From NCBI RefSeq assembly GCF_003991905.1, contig NZ_RSCL01000027.1:62001-126000 (forward strand): a stretch of DNA of 64,000 nt, read 5' to 3'. Below the pieces are notes generated by a model. That model saw only the letters and a list, made by a program, of their open reading frames with translations, was not told the DNA's origin and did not search any database. A program made the translations under genes and the position numbers. Below are positions 35,723-44,980 of this stretch, piece after piece (the first letter of the stretch is position 1; each line of letters starts with the position of its first letter). This stretch comes from Dulcicalothrix desertica PCC 7102 (GTDB lineage: Bacteria > Cyanobacteriota > Cyanobacteriia > Cyanobacteriales > Nostocaceae).

Positions 35723-37819
35723 CTAATCATTATCTAATCGACTAAAAAAACACACACATTGTTGCCACCAGCGAGCTGTTAAAATCATGCTATTCATTTC
35801 CCATATTCCCAAAAGCTTTATTCTCCAAGGGTTTTCTATAAAGCTAAAAAACGGTAAATGACCAAAAGCAGCATCTAAACTAAAATTCAAATCATCATAG
35901 TCTAACCAGTTATCTTTAAGTCTCCAACCTACACGGGTTGCAAAATCGATACCTGTTTCACCAAATTTGACATTATCTTTACCAATGACCATTGCTAAAA
36001 CATAATCGTTAGGTTTGGTTGATTTTAAAGTTTCCCAAATTTGCTTCTGAACACTAAAACCAAAACGTCCACCGCTATACTTTACCCAAAGACTATCAAT
36101 AATATAAATGTCTTCACAAGGTAAATTATTAATATCTTCTAGCTTGAGATAGATGTTTTGATGAGCAAGCTCAAGTAAAATATGCGTTGTTTCATTATTT
36201 GCTTCTTGCCATTTCCCAGATTTGAGTAAATCGTGTAATTTTTGGTAATTGGCGCCAAAATTTAAAGATATGTCTTCTATATTTACTTTGTCTGTGAACA
36301 ATGTTTGATTTAGCAGAATTTCAATAATGCCTTTTGTTCCCCATAACCAAAAGTATGGTTTAATATTTGATGAAGCTAACTCGATTTGTAATTGAGTAAT
36401 CCAACTTGCTGCCGTTAACCCTGATGCTTGGCGCCTTTGTTTTAAAGTAGTAAGTAGAATATTTGTGAATTGTTCTAAATTTTCCCCAGGTGATGCGGCA
36501 ATTACACATTGTCCTTTATTATTATGATGTAGAGACGTTACATGTAACGTCTCTACCCATTCCCGCACCATATTTGGGCAATCTAAAATAATAATTTGTT
36601 GCAGATTTGGTATTTTTTGCAACTGTTTTTTCAACCACGAACGAGTCATCTTTAAAGTTGGCGATAATTCGAGCAATGTTTCACCATCGGATGTTTTTTC
36701 AATACTCGCACGTAAATACAACAAAACGGCGCCATGTTCCAATTCCAATAGTTTAGTTATACTAGAACGTAAATCAGCCGATGTTGCAGGTTGAAATAGA
36801 TAGTCCACGTCAAAACCACCATCAGCACGTAGTATTTTAATAATCCCTTGACAAGCATCACTCTTGTGAAGTCCTTCAATAACTAAAGCTTTTCGCAAAG
36901 GATGCTGTTTACCTTTACTACTTTTCAAACCCAAAATTAATTGTCCTACCCCTTCAACTATTCGCTTAGGAGTTTGCAAAGAATATTCTTGATAAGCTTG
37001 AGTAATTCCAATACTTCGGTTCTGCTGGTTAATTAATCTTAATTGTTGATTTGTCTTATCTATATATGAGAGCGTTTGCTGATAAACATACTTATATAAA
37101 CCATCTGCATCTATTACACCTTGTGCATCTGCCGCATCACCAAGCAACCCTTGCATGAGATAATACGTAAATAATCCATGTTCCAACTCTGAAAATTCCC
37201 AAGATAGCTGGTCTTGGTCACAAGATAGTAAAGCATAAAATCCTTTACTTTTAGCCGCACGTTGTCGCAACAAGTTTACCAGCTGGTTCGTAGGATTTTC
37301 TTCGTTTTCATTATCTCCTTTGGCGCCAAATAAAGTCATCCCTCCACTGTGACAAGCATCTAACCAAACCACCTGCTGCTGTGCTGGACAAGTTTCGAGG
37401 GTTTGTAACAATTCCTGTAGACTTAAACCCGTGGCGCCTAAAGTGTCCTTATGCGTATCTTGTAAACAAAGAACTACACGCTCGCTACTATCAATAATTC
37501 CATGCCCAGAAAAGTAAAATATTACCGTATCTTGAGGTTTTGCCGAGGTAGCAATTTTTCGTAAACTGGCACGAACTGCTTCTAAGTATGGAACTTCTAA
37601 AGCAAAATCATGATGAACTATAACTTGCTTCTGTGGAAATGCTTGTGTAGCCTGTTGTAAAGCATCTGCTAAACCCTGACAATCTTGAGCCGAATAATTT
37701 AAACAAGGTATTTGCTTATCTTGGTATTGATTTACACCTATTAACAACTGCCATATTTTGGCGGCGCCTGTTTCTAAAGCATTAATTGAGTTACTGATAC
37801 GAATAGCTACAGGACACAT
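35723..37819 (-). CDS. Fusion: caspase-like peptidase and C-terminal GUN4 domain
   Basis: 698 residues, cytoplasmic. Caspase-fold domain at about 22-270: IWQLLIGVNQY, the catalytic His in FYFSGHG (His106) and Cys in WLDACHSGG (Cys156). A middle region of unknown fold (about 285-510) has alternating strands and helices. The C-terminus (about 520-658) matches GUN4: LHDLLKSGKWQEANNETTHI, IDSLWVKYSGGRFGFSVQKQ, VGWRL and FGHLP. GUN4 binds porphyrins and activates Mg-chelatase in chlorophyll synthesis, and is also found fused to signalling proteins. Residues about 422-431 (VETLHVTSLH) are encoded by a dispersed palindrome (36529-36556). A porphyrin-sensing protease is one possibility (inference). 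Confidence 0.85.
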   Translation of the reverse strand: MCPVAIRISNSINALETGAAKIWQLLIGVNQYQDKQIPCLNYSAQDCQGLADALQQATQAFPQKQVIVHHDFALEVPYLEAVRASLRKIATSAKPQDTVIFYFSGHGIIDSSERVVLCLQDTHKDTLGATGLSLQELLQTLETCPAQQQVVWLDACHSGGMTLFGAKGDNENEENPTNQLVNLLRQRAAKSKGFYALLSCDQDQLSWEFSELEHGLFTYYLMQGLLGDAADAQGVIDADGLYKYVYQQTLSYIDKTNQQLRLINQQNRSIGITQAYQEYSLQTPKRIVEGVGQLILGLKSSKGKQHPLRKALVIEGLHKSDACQGIIKILRADGGFDVDYLFQPATSADLRSSITKLLELEHGAVLLYLRASIEKTSDGETLLELSPTLKMTRSWLKKQLQKIPNLQQIIILDCPNMVREWVETLHVTSLHHNNKGQCVIAASPGENLEQFTNILLTTLKQRRQASGLTAASWITQLQIELASSNIKPYFWLWGTKGIIEILLNQTLFTDKVNIEDISLNFGANYQKLHDLLKSGKWQEANNETTHILLELAHQNIYLKLEDINNLPCEDIYIIDSLWVKYSGGRFGFSVQKQIWETLKSTKPNDYVLAMVIGKDNVKFGETGIDFATRVGWRLKDNWLDYDDLNFSLDAAFGHLPFFSFIENPWRIKLLGIWEMNSMILTARWWQQCVCFFSRLDND
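36529..36556. repeat. Dispersed palindrome inside a gene (copy 3)
   Basis: Perfect 28-bp palindrome, arms GTAGAGACGTTACA and its complement, identical to the centre of the copy at 51912-51939. It lies in frame within the caspase-GUN4 gene and adds about ten codons. Confidence 0.85.
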
Positions 37820-37933
37820 TTTAGAAGCGCAAAAGTAAGGTGTACAGTTTAATTATGGATTGTCAACCCAGTAAAAAAACAATTTTGTGGAATGGGCATC
37901 CTTGCCCGTTCTATATACTTAATATTAAATTAA

Positions 37934-38197
37934 CTAACCAAAAAAATTATCATAATCATCATGATTGCCAATCCAGAACCATGTCACAGTATCACCATCT
38001 AAAATGCCAACTGCTCTATACATTATGGTTATTCGGACAGACCAAACATTGTCTTTTTGATTAATGCACTTAAAACGTAAAGATGGATGAAAGGGATTCT
38101 CTCTCCATAGGTAGTAAGCTTTTTTTGCGCTACGTTTCGTACTGCTATCAAGAGTAAAATATTCTTCCCAAAAGGATGGAAGAGTAATAGATTTCAT
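37934..38197 (-). CDS. RelE/ParE-type toxin
   Basis: 87 residues, the second gene of a two-gene toxin-antitoxin unit; its start overlaps the antitoxin stop by 4 bp (ATGA). Features of the family: MKSITLPSFWEEYFTLDSST, KKAYYLWRENPFHPSLRFKC, NVWSVRITIMYRAVG and the end FWIGNHDDYDNFF, matching the RelE-like fold where SVRIxxxYRA and the terminal HDxYD are conserved. RelE-type toxins cleave mRNA on the ribosome, ParE-type poison gyrase; I cannot decide. It follows the caspase-GUN4 gene by a short repeat-containing gap. Confidence 0.85.
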   Translation of the reverse strand: MKSITLPSFWEEYFTLDSSTKRSAKKAYYLWRENPFHPSLRFKCINQKDNVWSVRITIMYRAVGILDGDTVTWFWIGNHDDYDNFFG

Positions 38198-38424
38198 AGC
38201 TTATCGTAGTCCATCGGCTCCGCAAGTCCTTCCGCTATTTGTTGTCTCGCACGTTTAGCAGCTGCCGAAAGTTTCGATTGTGTTTTTGCAAAAGTCTTAT
38301 CCCATTTTAGCTCGTCTTCTAGGTCAAGAATATATTCTCGAAGATGCTCTGCAACACGGTTTTGTGTATCTTCCGGTAATGATTCCATCATCTTAATAAC
38401 AGTGGCAATCGCGTTTGATGACAT
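38194..38424 (-). CDS. Antitoxin partner of the RelE/ParE-type toxin
   Basis: 76 residues, acidic and helical (TVIKMMESLPEDTQNRVAEH, LREYILDLEDELKWD) with a C-terminal ARQQIAEGLAEPMDYDKL. It precedes the toxin with a 4-bp overlap, the standard order. No obvious ribbon-helix-helix start; the N-terminus may still bind DNA for autoregulation. The middle segment probably wraps the toxin. Confidence 0.8.
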   Translation of the reverse strand: MSSNAIATVIKMMESLPEDTQNRVAEHLREYILDLEDELKWDKTFAKTQSKLSAAAKRARQQIAEGLAEPMDYDKL

Positions 38425-38699
38425 AGCTTGCTGTGTTTAATAACTTTTCATTTATACTCTAACACTGCTGCTATTTTACTCACGTTACATCAAAATAATT
38501 CTAATAGAAGTCGTTGACACAGAAGCCAGCGCGGCGTACTTCTAGCAACACAAATACCGTGGTTGTGCAGTAATCTCAGAGACTATCAACGGTTTAATCA
38601 GCTTGAATGGGATTTTGCTAATACACACGGCGCCCTTGCGTGGGCAAGATGTTTTTAATTTTCGCGTCCTACCTGCTCTGGATAAAGATGCGTAGCTAG

Positions 38700-38870
38700 A
38701 AGGCGCCAATTTCTAAAAAAGAAGTTGATTTGCAGTCAAAATCAGAAATTGTTGAGAAGTTAATACAGATACGTCAAGAGATTGTAAATTATGGTACACC
38801 TTTACTGACAGATGCAGAAATAGATATGGAAGTTGCAGAACGACGTGGAGGCTATCAGGAAACAGAATGA
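38700..38870 (+). pseudogene. Antitoxin fragment of a broken VapBC-like unit
   Basis: The frame reads KEVDLQSKSEIVEKLIQIRQ, then NYGTPLLTDAEIDMEVAERR and GGYQETE, ending at TGA 38868. This resembles small cyanobacterial antitoxins preceding PIN toxins (LTDAEIDxEVAERRGGYQ). No start codon with a ribosome-binding site is visible upstream; a TAG lies at 38697. The start overlaps repeat-disrupted DNA. Confidence 0.5.
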
Positions 38871-38929
38871 TTCGGACATTTCTTGATGCAGGAGTATTAA
38901 TTGCCGCTACTCGTGGTGAGGTGCAGTAA
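38867..38929 (+). pseudogene. Truncated N-terminus of a PIN-domain toxin
   Basis: ATG at 38867 overlaps the antitoxin stop (ATGA). It reads MIRTFLDAGVLIAATRGEVQ and stops. FLDAGVLIAA holds the first PIN catalytic Asp; the remaining 100 or more residues are gone. Confidence 0.6.
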
Positions 38930-39086
38930 AATTTCTTACCCATGAAAAACCTGAAAAATCAATTTACCGCACAAAAAGCATTCAAGTTATTTCTATGCGT
39001 CCAGCGTCGAACTAAACTCTCTCTATCGAAGGTGCATTATACTCAGCCAAAGCACTTTCAAATAAAAAATATTCAAAATTTTATTG

Positions 39087-39157
39087 TGGGGTTTATTGTG
39101 GGGTGGGTGTCCCCGCCCGCCCTGAGTCTGGAACGGGCAAGGATGCCCATTCCACTC
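39087..39157. repeat. GGGCAAGGATGCCC family, paired copy
   Basis: TTGTGGGGTGGGTGTCCCCG followed by CGGGCAAGGATGCCC and ATTCCAC; inverted arrangement like 48520-48596. It lies just beyond the 3' end of por in an otherwise empty 260-bp gap (38930-39192). Confidence 0.65.
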
Positions 39158-39192
39158 TTAGATGAGCATTTTACAAGAGTTTTTACACAGTG

Positions 39193-40494
<1,302 letters not shown>

Positions 40495-41034
40495 TTAAAT
40501 CCAATGTTTGGGGTAAGTTCTTTTTGCTACTAAATTATTGAAAGCATATGTGCAGGAGAGTATAATTATTGACCCTGCTAAGACTGGAGCAAATAGAAAT
40601 CCCCACGAAGCGTGACTCATTGCTCCAACTAGTGCTACTGCTCCACCTGGTGGATGAAGTGTTTTTGTTAGCAGCATTAATTTAATTGCTACTGCAACAG
40701 AAGCTGCTTGAACCCACGGAGCTGACCCAAATAAATGAACCAAAATAATACAGGTTAAAGCTCCGAGAATATTCCCTCCGATTACGTTACGAGGTTGTGC
40801 AAGAGGACTTTCTGGTACCGCATATAACAGTACTGCACTTGCTCCGAAAGGCGCCGCTATTAATGGATAGTTTGTATGTAATGATAGGTATACAAGAGAT
40901 GCTATACCTAAAAAGCTGCCTATGCCTGAGAGTAAAATCTGTCTATAGGAGAAGCTTGGCTGATGTACAGAACTTCTATAGAGTTTTAAAAAATATCGTT
41001 TTACTTTATCTGACTTTTGCATAAATATTGCCAT
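40495..41034 (-). CDS. HPP-family membrane protein
   Basis: 179 residues (a start at the ATG of MQKSDK, 41022, is equally likely). Four membrane spans: ILLSGIGSFLGIASLVYLSL, PLIAAPFGASAVLLYAVP, GALTCIILVHLFGSAPWV and GFLFAPVLAGSIIILSCTYA. The hallmark HPPGG is present (TKTLHPPGGAVALVGA), with APFGASAVL and PLAQPRNVIGG, so the family is secure. HPP proteins have been linked to nitrite transport in chloroplasts and cyanobacteria; the substrate here is not proven. It lies downstream of the TnpB-like gene on the same strand. Confidence 0.9.
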   Translation of the reverse strand: MAIFMQKSDKVKRYFLKLYRSSVHQPSFSYRQILLSGIGSFLGIASLVYLSLHTNYPLIAAPFGASAVLLYAVPESPLAQPRNVIGGNILGALTCIILVHLFGSAPWVQAASVAVAIKLMLLTKTLHPPGGAVALVGAMSHASWGFLFAPVLAGSIIILSCTYAFNNLVAKRTYPKHWI

Positions 41035-41339
41035 TGCCTAAATCGCTCACGGGGGCGCCTTCATTGGTTGATGGTGCGTGATTTCCTTTGTATTCTGTCA
41101 TGATAACTTAATATTTGAATCAAATGTAGCTAAATATACAGAATTACTGTTTGACTTTATTGATAGCAATAATAATTAGAAGCAATGCTAGCCAATACTA
41201 CATTACAACCAGTTTGTAGATTCACTGCGGGCTTGCCTGTCTACACCTAAAGAGCGCATTGAGCAGCACTATACTAGACTTAAAAGAAGTAACAACTTCA
41301 TCCAAATCTATAAATGTGAGTAATCAGCATGTGGTATGA

Positions 41340-41506
41340 GTAATTCGGGATAAACCGGACACTCGCTTTGTGATCCTGTTTGATACACCAATCAGAAAGA
41401 CGACGGAACTAGCCGCTACTTTATACGATGGTATCTCGTTACCCTTCGGGTCAACCAGTTTGCCACGACGGAAACCGACCGTGGCAACAGGTTGACCGAT
41501 GTAACA
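41340..41506 (-). ncRNA. Candidate guide-RNA scaffold (omegaRNA-like) 3' of the TnpB-like gene
   Basis: Directly downstream of the TnpB-like stop, in the direction of its transcription, lie nested hairpins: an 8-bp outer stem GGTCAACC/GGTTGACC (41449-41456 with 41490-41497), an 8-bp inner stem TTGCCACG/CGTGGCAA (41460-41467 with 41480-41487) and a small CGGAAACCG at 41469-41477. Next comes CCCTTCGGG (41442-41450) and, further on, GGAC-loop-TGATCC (41357-41376) with a single bulge. TnpB and IscB systems make their RNA from exactly this position. The 3' boundary and any guide cannot be fixed by eye. Confidence 0.5.
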
Positions 41507-42964
41507 CTACGCACAAGACCAGGCAGGAATCACCACTTTCCCTTTACCCACAGGCTCCGGTAGCCAAACAACACAACCTCTGGGCAAACCTGCATTTTTA
41601 AAAACTACAGGCTTTTCAAATTTTGCAGCCAGGTATTTTAAACCAATGTTTCTAGCTGCATTTTCACCAGAACATAATATTTTACCATCTGGCGTTTTAA
41701 CTAATTTTCCTAAACCTGAATCACTCCATAAATAAAGGTTAAGTACACCAACTTGTGAACCTCTTAAACATTTACCACCATTGTGCGAATCCGTAATGCT
41801 AGTAAATGCTGGGTTAACTCTAACAGTATAAATAGAGTGCCTGTTTAAAGCTTTCTGCTCAACTCGTTTTTGTATTTTCTTTGCAACCCAAAACGAACGT
41901 TTTATGTTGCTTCGACGCGAGTACTTACCACGTTGAGGCTTTAAAGTTTTGAGATTTTCAAAAACAATTACATTACAATTGTGGTCATTAGCAATTTCCA
42001 CAATTGAGTGTGATATTGTTTCAATAAGTTCCTTTTCTAAATTTTTAATTCGCTGCCATAACTTGGAACATAAGTTTTCAGGAGGCAACACGCCCAACTC
42101 TGTTTTAGTATTAGTCAAACTTTTTGCTTTGGCAATCTTACCTAGATAGCGCTTCCTAAGATGATGGAGTCGATTGTTTCCTTTTATCCGTAGATTGGCT
42201 AACTCTACAACAACGCTCGTATCTTCGTACCCTTCTAATACCTTGCCTACAACTATCGGGTCGTCTAAGTTGAGATCAATGCTTAGAACTCGGAGCTTAC
42301 CATAAGCTTTTATATAGTCTACTAACTTTCCTTTTGATAGCGTATTTTTCTGAATTACCCAAACAAGTTTTAGTCTACTTTCATCATAAATTAAAGAGAA
42401 AGTTCCTTTGACGTAATCAGGTGGTAATTCACGACACTTATAACTAACTTTCTGAAATTGCCATGTTTTTCCTGTCCAAAGTTTTACAACTAGGGTGTCT
42501 CCAGTATCGTCTTTAAACATACCTGAATAAACCTGAATTGGAAAATTAGTGGATTGTGGTAAAATTGGCGGTTTGCCTGCCTTCTTTTTTAACCTTGTAC
42601 GTTTTTTGAGTGTATGACAGGTCTTTGACCTTTCAATTCGTTTCATCCATCGCTCAAAATTCGTGTACCAAGACTTGACAACACCTGCAGCTTTTTTTAT
42701 TGCAGCACGTCTCAGGTCTTGAGGAATACGAGCAGCACTAAGAACTGGCTCGCTAGTTATTCGTTTTTCATAAACATTGTAAAGCGAATCTGAGGATGTG
42801 GAAAGAAATAATTTTAGATTCGATGACATTTGAGAAACATAAAACATCACACAGTCGTTGAACAGTAACTGTGTCAGCTTAACATACTCAGGTGTTGCTG
42901 TTTCTACAGTTGCTAAAATTGACTCGTTGATTTGAAAGTGACCTTTTTGTTTCTTCAATGCCAT
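41507..42964 (-). CDS. TnpB-like RNA-guided protein with altered RuvC-III site
   Basis: 485 residues, slightly longer than a typical TnpB. The N-terminal half (1-215) is basic and helical with a beta-rich wedge-like part (GTFSLIYDESRLKLVWVIQK). The RuvC-like half has RuvC-I LRVLSIDLN with Asp230 and RuvC-II CNVIVFENLKTLK with Glu336. The RuvC-III block ENAARNIGLKYL (434-445) is intact, but the residue expected to be the catalytic Asp is Gly433 (CSGEN instead of DADxN). The zinc ribbon keeps only Cys399 and Cys431. No TnpA, CRISPR or Tn7-like genes adjoin. Either nuclease-dead or using a relocated acid such as Asp391 or Asp415. Structured DNA follows at 41340-41506. Confidence 0.85.
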   Translation of the reverse strand: MALKKQKGHFQINESILATVETATPEYVKLTQLLFNDCVMFYVSQMSSNLKLFLSTSSDSLYNVYEKRITSEPVLSAARIPQDLRRAAIKKAAGVVKSWYTNFERWMKRIERSKTCHTLKKRTRLKKKAGKPPILPQSTNFPIQVYSGMFKDDTGDTLVVKLWTGKTWQFQKVSYKCRELPPDYVKGTFSLIYDESRLKLVWVIQKNTLSKGKLVDYIKAYGKLRVLSIDLNLDDPIVVGKVLEGYEDTSVVVELANLRIKGNNRLHHLRKRYLGKIAKAKSLTNTKTELGVLPPENLCSKLWQRIKNLEKELIETISHSIVEIANDHNCNVIVFENLKTLKPQRGKYSRRSNIKRSFWVAKKIQKRVEQKALNRHSIYTVRVNPAFTSITDSHNGGKCLRGSQVGVLNLYLWSDSGLGKLVKTPDGKILCSGENAARNIGLKYLAAKFEKPVVFKNAGLPRGCVVWLPEPVGKGKVVIPAWSCA

Positions 42965-43278
42965 ATATTAACCACCTCTCTATTTAGCAATATTTATTTA
43001 GATATTTATAAGTATATATTTTTTTGACAAAAAAACAATATTTATCTAATATTTAAATATCTGATTGAAGTTGCCAAGAATTGATAAGTTTTATTAATTT
43101 TTAATGAAAGGGCACTTGTTCTGATATTTCATCATATCAAAATTTCAAGTTTTAAAATGTGGACTATAACTATTCATTCTATAGAACTATTGAGAAAATT
43201 ATAGTCAGATGCTTGCATGACGCACACAATTATGTAAACTTTACTCAAAGCAATGTAGAATTTGTAATTTTGTATTAA
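42965..43278. other. AT-rich region upstream of the TnpB-like gene with direct repeats
   Basis: Two direct repeats start CAATATTTAT: 42988-43010 (CAATATTTATTTAGATATTT) and 43036-43060 (CAATATTTATCTAATATTTA). They lie just upstream of the gene and may be a transposon left end or an operator. A minus-strand TATACT at about 43012-43017 could be a -10 box. The remainder holds nothing recognisable. Confidence 0.45.
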
Positions 43279-43548
43279 AGTCAGTCCGTTTTACTCGGAT
43301 ATTGTCCAATATGTACAGAAAAAGCTCTATCTAGTACTACGTCTGAGGTAATTGAGATACCAGCGGAATTAACGCCATTTTTGCTTCCTAGCGCAGTTCA
43401 AAACCGTCTTCAATTTTTGTTAGACCGTCAGGATGCAGGCGAACTGTTGAGTGACGAAGAACGTCAAGAAGCAGAAGGATTAGTCGAATTGTCAGATTTT
43501 TTATCTCTACTTCGCTTAAGGTCACAGCGAGTTACGAAAAAACTATAA
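43279..43548 (+). pseudogene. Small conserved gene lacking a start, partner of HNH
   Basis: The open frame has no ATG, GTG or TTG after the TAA at 43276-43278. It reads EVIEIPAELTPFLLPSAVQN, RLQFLLDRQDAGELLSDEER and QEAEGLVELSDFLSLLRLR, resembling small acidic proteins of cyanobacteria that precede nuclease or toxin genes (PFLLPxxVQxRLQxLLDRQ). It ends TAA directly before the HNH start codon. Probably decayed at the 5' end. Confidence 0.5.
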
Positions 43549-43797
43549 ATGTCAACATCAATTTCAGCTTCTTTGCGTAGATTAGTTATTCAAAGGGCGG
43601 GTAATCGCTGCGAGTATTGCGGTTTATCTCAAGCAGGACAAGAAGCGACATTTCACATTGACCATGTCACACCTGTTGTGGCAGGTGGGCAAACGGTAGA
43701 AAATAATTTAGCGCTTGCTTGTGTATCCTGCTCATTACATAAATCTGCTCGACAAATGGTTAAACACCCGCAAACAGGCAGGCATCCACCACCATAA
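43549..43797 (+). CDS. HNH nuclease, short
   Basis: 82 residues. HNH motif: RAGNRCEYCGLSQ, FHIDHVTPVVAGGQTVENNL and LACVSCSLHKSARQ, with both CxxC pairs and the catalytic His in DH. Full-length relatives normally carry 30-80 more residues after HKSAR; here the tail is a short Pro/His-rich KHPQTGRHPPP and a stop, so the gene may be truncated though the catalytic core is complete. The preceding gene ends at the base before this ATG, so translation is coupled. Confidence 0.75.
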   Translation: MSTSISASLRRLVIQRAGNRCEYCGLSQAGQEATFHIDHVTPVVAGGQTVENNLALACVSCSLHKSARQMVKHPQTGRHPPP

Positions 43798-43804
43798 AAC
43801 TTTA

Positions 43805-44857
43805 TTATTGTGACATCACAACTTCTTTTTCCTCGATAACTTCGTAGCCTGTAGCTAATTTGTCAATTGCTTTGTCGAGTAATTCAACTCCTTGCTTTAC
43901 GGTTTCTATTTTATTCAACTCACCACGTAAATCAGAGGCGCCAACAAATCCCTTTGCGTACCAAGCCATATGTTTACGCGCTTGGTAAATACCGCGTTCT
44001 CCTTTATATTCATACAACGCTTCTAAATGTTCTTTGGCACATTCGAGTCTTTGTATAAGTGTTGGCGCCGCTAATATTTCCCCTGTTTTTAAAAAATAAT
44101 CAATTTCTCCCACTAAAAACGGATATCCCAAAGTACCGCGCGAACACATTACACCATCGGCGCCTGTTTCTTCCAAGCATCGCGCTGCTGACTCTACAGA
44201 AAATATATCCCCATTGGCAATTACTGGAATATCTAATACTCGTTTTACCTTTCCTATCCATTCCCAACGCGCATTACCTGTATAACCTTGGGCACGTGTA
44301 CGACCATGTATAGTTATCATTTGGGCGCCTGCATCTTGCATACGAAGAGCAAAATCTAGTATCGTAATCTCTGCATCATCCCAACCAATGCGTGTTTTTA
44401 CGGTGACTGGTACATCAACTGCCTTAACTATTTCTCTTACTATTTCTTCTGCTACTTCTGGTTGTCGTAACAGCGAAGAACCCCCACCCTTGCGAGTAAT
44501 TTTATTTACCGGACACCCCATATTAATATCCACAGTATCGGCGCCTTCGGCAACCGCTTTTTGTGCAGCTTCAGCTAAAAAATGTGGACGGCAATCAAAT
44601 AATTGAATACTTACCGGGCGTTCGTTCGGGTCAATTTCCATAATAATGGGAATTTCCTTTAAATGCTGCAACCTAGAAGCGTGAACCATCTCGGTATATA
44701 ACATTGACTCTGGAGCATAACGACGAACTAGGCGCCGGAACACTAAATCTGTTACACCAGATAAAGGAGATTGAAGCACACGACTGTTGATTTCTAAGGC
44801 GCCTATTTTTAGAGGTGTAGCGAGTCTCGCTTTGAGATGAGGAGTTAATTGCAGCAT
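43805..44857 (-). CDS. tRNA-dihydrouridine synthase (DusB-like)
   Basis: 350 residues. FMN-dependent TIM-barrel enzyme that reduces uridines in the tRNA D-loop. Seen: SPLSGVTDLVFRRLVRR, TEMVHASRL, NMGCPVNKITRKGGGSSLLR with the catalytic Cys, VKTRIGWDD, TIHGRTRAQGYTG, NGDIFSVE and a C-terminal helical RNA-binding domain (KHMAWYAKGFVGASDLR). Length and motifs are standard. It converges on the HNH gene. Confidence 0.93.
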   Translation of the reverse strand: MLQLTPHLKARLATPLKIGALEINSRVLQSPLSGVTDLVFRRLVRRYAPESMLYTEMVHASRLQHLKEIPIIMEIDPNERPVSIQLFDCRPHFLAEAAQKAVAEGADTVDINMGCPVNKITRKGGGSSLLRQPEVAEEIVREIVKAVDVPVTVKTRIGWDDAEITILDFALRMQDAGAQMITIHGRTRAQGYTGNARWEWIGKVKRVLDIPVIANGDIFSVESAARCLEETGADGVMCSRGTLGYPFLVGEIDYFLKTGEILAAPTLIQRLECAKEHLEALYEYKGERGIYQARKHMAWYAKGFVGASDLRGELNKIETVKQGVELLDKAIDKLATGYEVIEEKEVVMSQ

Positions 44858-44908
44858 AAAAAGATAAATATAAAATTCACATAGCTTCTATATTTTTACA
44901 TTACGTAG

Positions 44909-44971
44909 GGTGCGCTCTGAGCAATCACAAACTAGAAACGAAGCAAATAATTAAACTGCTCAGAGCGCACC
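44909..44971. repeat. Perfect inverted repeat of 15 bp
   Basis: GGTGCGCTCTGAGCA at 44909-44923 and its exact complement at 44957-44971, loop of 33 bases. Placed between the dihydrouridine synthase start and the small antitoxin-like gene; a dispersed element or a terminator for the latter. Confidence 0.75.
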
Positions 44972-44980
44972 ATCGAATAT

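Noticed and set aside
41339-41494. An open plus-strand frame (about 50 codons, VIRDKPDTRFVILFDTP and on) across the hairpin region beside the TnpB-like gene
   Set aside because: It has no start codon or ribosome-binding site, and it lies wholly in palindromic DNA whose pairing explains the open frame.
41507-42964. Cas12k of a CRISPR-associated transposon
   Set aside because: The protein is shorter (485 against about 640 residues), sequence blocks do not match what I recall of Cas12k, and there is no tnsB, tnsC, tniQ or CRISPR array nearby.
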